Shown: positions 5,653 to 6,061 of the stretch, in pieces | Position numbering within the stretch: the first letter of the stretch is position 1 | How the letters are laid out: every line of letters starts with the position of its first letter | Origin: an uncultured Bacilli bacterium | GTDB lineage: Bacteria; Bacillota_I; Bacilli_A; RF39; UBA660 | Direction: 5' to 3' | NCBI GenBank assembly: GCA_947623975.1 | Contig: CANQHY010000074.1 | Span: forward strand, 1 to 6,061 | Length of the DNA stretch: 6,061 bases | Notes under the pieces: generated by a model | What the model saw: the letters and a program-made list of their open reading frames with translations, nothing else | Told to the model about the DNA's origin: nothing | Databases searched by the model: none | Program-made: the position numbers and the translations under genes

Positions 5653-5666
5653 ATAAATGCATTTAT
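5653..5666. repeat. 14-bp perfect palindrome after the COG2865-type gene
   Basis: ATAAATGCATTTAT reads the same on both strands and lies seven bases after the stop of the regulator gene. It has no loop and no strong G-C core, so it is a poor terminator. It may be a protein-binding site or chance. Confidence 0.35.
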
Positions 5667-5673
5667 TTCTAAT

Positions 5674-6061
5674 TTATAATTTATGATTAACTTTCCAATA
5701 ACCATTTTTATTTGCTCCCACTCTTTCAATATAATCACACTCAATAAGCATTTTAAAATTTCTTATAATAGTCCTTTTATTTACATCTAATAATCTTGCC
5801 AATTCTTCTTGAGTTATTGATGGTTTGTCCATTATTAATTTTATAATTGATTTTTGTAAATTATTAAGAGATTTAAATGGTACATTTTCTGAAATTTCAT
5901 TATTACCTTTAAATTCATTATTATTAAAAGGTACTGTTACTCGTATGTGATTAGGAAAAAATTCAAATATACTTTTATCATATGTTTTTAATACTCTTTG
6001 TATCCCAGTTCCAAGTTGTTCCACAAAATTTAAATCTCTAAAAATTCTCATTAATTCTGGA
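5674..6061 (-). CDS. COG2865-type regulator/ATPase, C-terminal part, 5' end beyond window
   Basis: The frame is open to the window edge. The residues before the ATG at 6051 read P-E-L, giving PELMRIFRDLNFVEQLGTGI, a well-known internal motif of COG2865 proteins (N-terminal AlbA_2/Schlafen-like putative DNA- or nucleotide-binding domain, then a GHKL-like ATPase-related C-terminal segment). That Met is therefore internal and the gene is 5'-truncated by the window. The visible part holds the LGTGIQRVLKTY helix, a beta segment ending in IRVTVPF, an Asn-rich linker, and a C-terminal winged helix-turn-helix (about the last 65 residues: LQKSIIKLIMDKPSITQEE, ARLLDVNKRTIIRNFKML, then the wing RVGANKNGYWKV). 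Full-length relatives are usually 400-500 residues. They are common in accessory regions as putative regulators; the role here is unknown. Placement next to a broken serS suggests a rearranged locus. Confidence 0.8.
   Translation of the reverse strand, partial: PELMRIFRDLNFVEQLGTGIQRVLKTYDKSIFEFFPNHIRVTVPFNNNEFKGNNEISENVPFKSLNNLQKSIIKLIMDKPSITQEELARLLDVNKRTIIRNFKMLIECDYIERVGANKNGYWKVNHKL

Noticed and set aside
5619..5673. Further serS sequence upstream of the remnant
   Set aside because: The same frame meets a stop within about seven codons and I see no SerRS-like residues beyond; the stretch is A/T-rich spacer.
5674..6051. Complete 125-residue gene starting at the Met at 6051
   Set aside because: The frame continues upstream to the window edge with PEL before the Met, which is inside a conserved COG2865 motif. 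The gene is cut by the window.
1..6061. Use of the Mollicutes code in which TGA encodes Trp
   Set aside because: All visible stops are TAA or TAG, but Trp is encoded by TGG where seen and no in-frame TGA is needed to extend any gene. Lack of TGA stops is unsurprising at this base composition.
1..6061. tRNA, rRNA, CRISPR array or transposase
   Set aside because: No repeat-spacer pattern, no tRNA-like arms and no transposase or integrase motif was seen on either strand.

Overview
The window comes from an AT-rich, low-GC Bacillota genome. The clearest marker is a complete sigma-G (forespore sigma factor) gene, which points to an endospore-forming lineage. The style of the glycosyltransferase and the very high A+T suggest a Bacilli/Erysipelotrichia-type organism rather than a classical Bacillus; this placement is inference. 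All supported genes lie on the minus strand, so transcription runs from high to low coordinates.

Layout in transcription order. (1) 6061-5674 holds the C-terminal end of a COG2865-type regulator/ATPase with a winged helix-turn-helix, cut by the window edge. (2) 5619-5475 is a broken 3' remnant of seryl-tRNA synthetase (serS), followed by an intrinsic terminator at 5421-5456. (3) 5402-5364 contains a 22-bp A/T-only palindrome and an extended -10 promoter. (4) 5338-2762 encodes an 858-residue cytoplasmic protein of unknown function built around three copies of an approximately 120-residue module. (5) 2762-1941 encodes a four-helix membrane protein whose ATG overlaps the preceding stop by one base. 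(6) 1890-1531 encodes a small zinc-ribbon, single-membrane-helix protein with an Asn/acidic tail. (7) 1465-692 is sigG, started by TTG behind a strong Shine-Dalgarno and ended by a hairpin terminator that includes its stop codon. (8) 618-1 is the N-terminal 206 residues of a family-4 glycosyltransferase resembling glycolipid (diacylglycerol) glycosyltransferases, with its own promoter.

The genes from 5338 to 692 look like one transcription unit: one promoter at the head, gaps of -1, 50 and 65 bases, and a clear terminator only after sigG. The first three products are not recognisable from memory as characterised families. Their grouping with sigG suggests a membrane-linked system that may act around sporulation, but that is inference from position only. 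A 10-bp inverted repeat can pair the sigG ribosome-binding site with sequence 30 bases upstream, so sigG translation from the long operon transcript may be held down.
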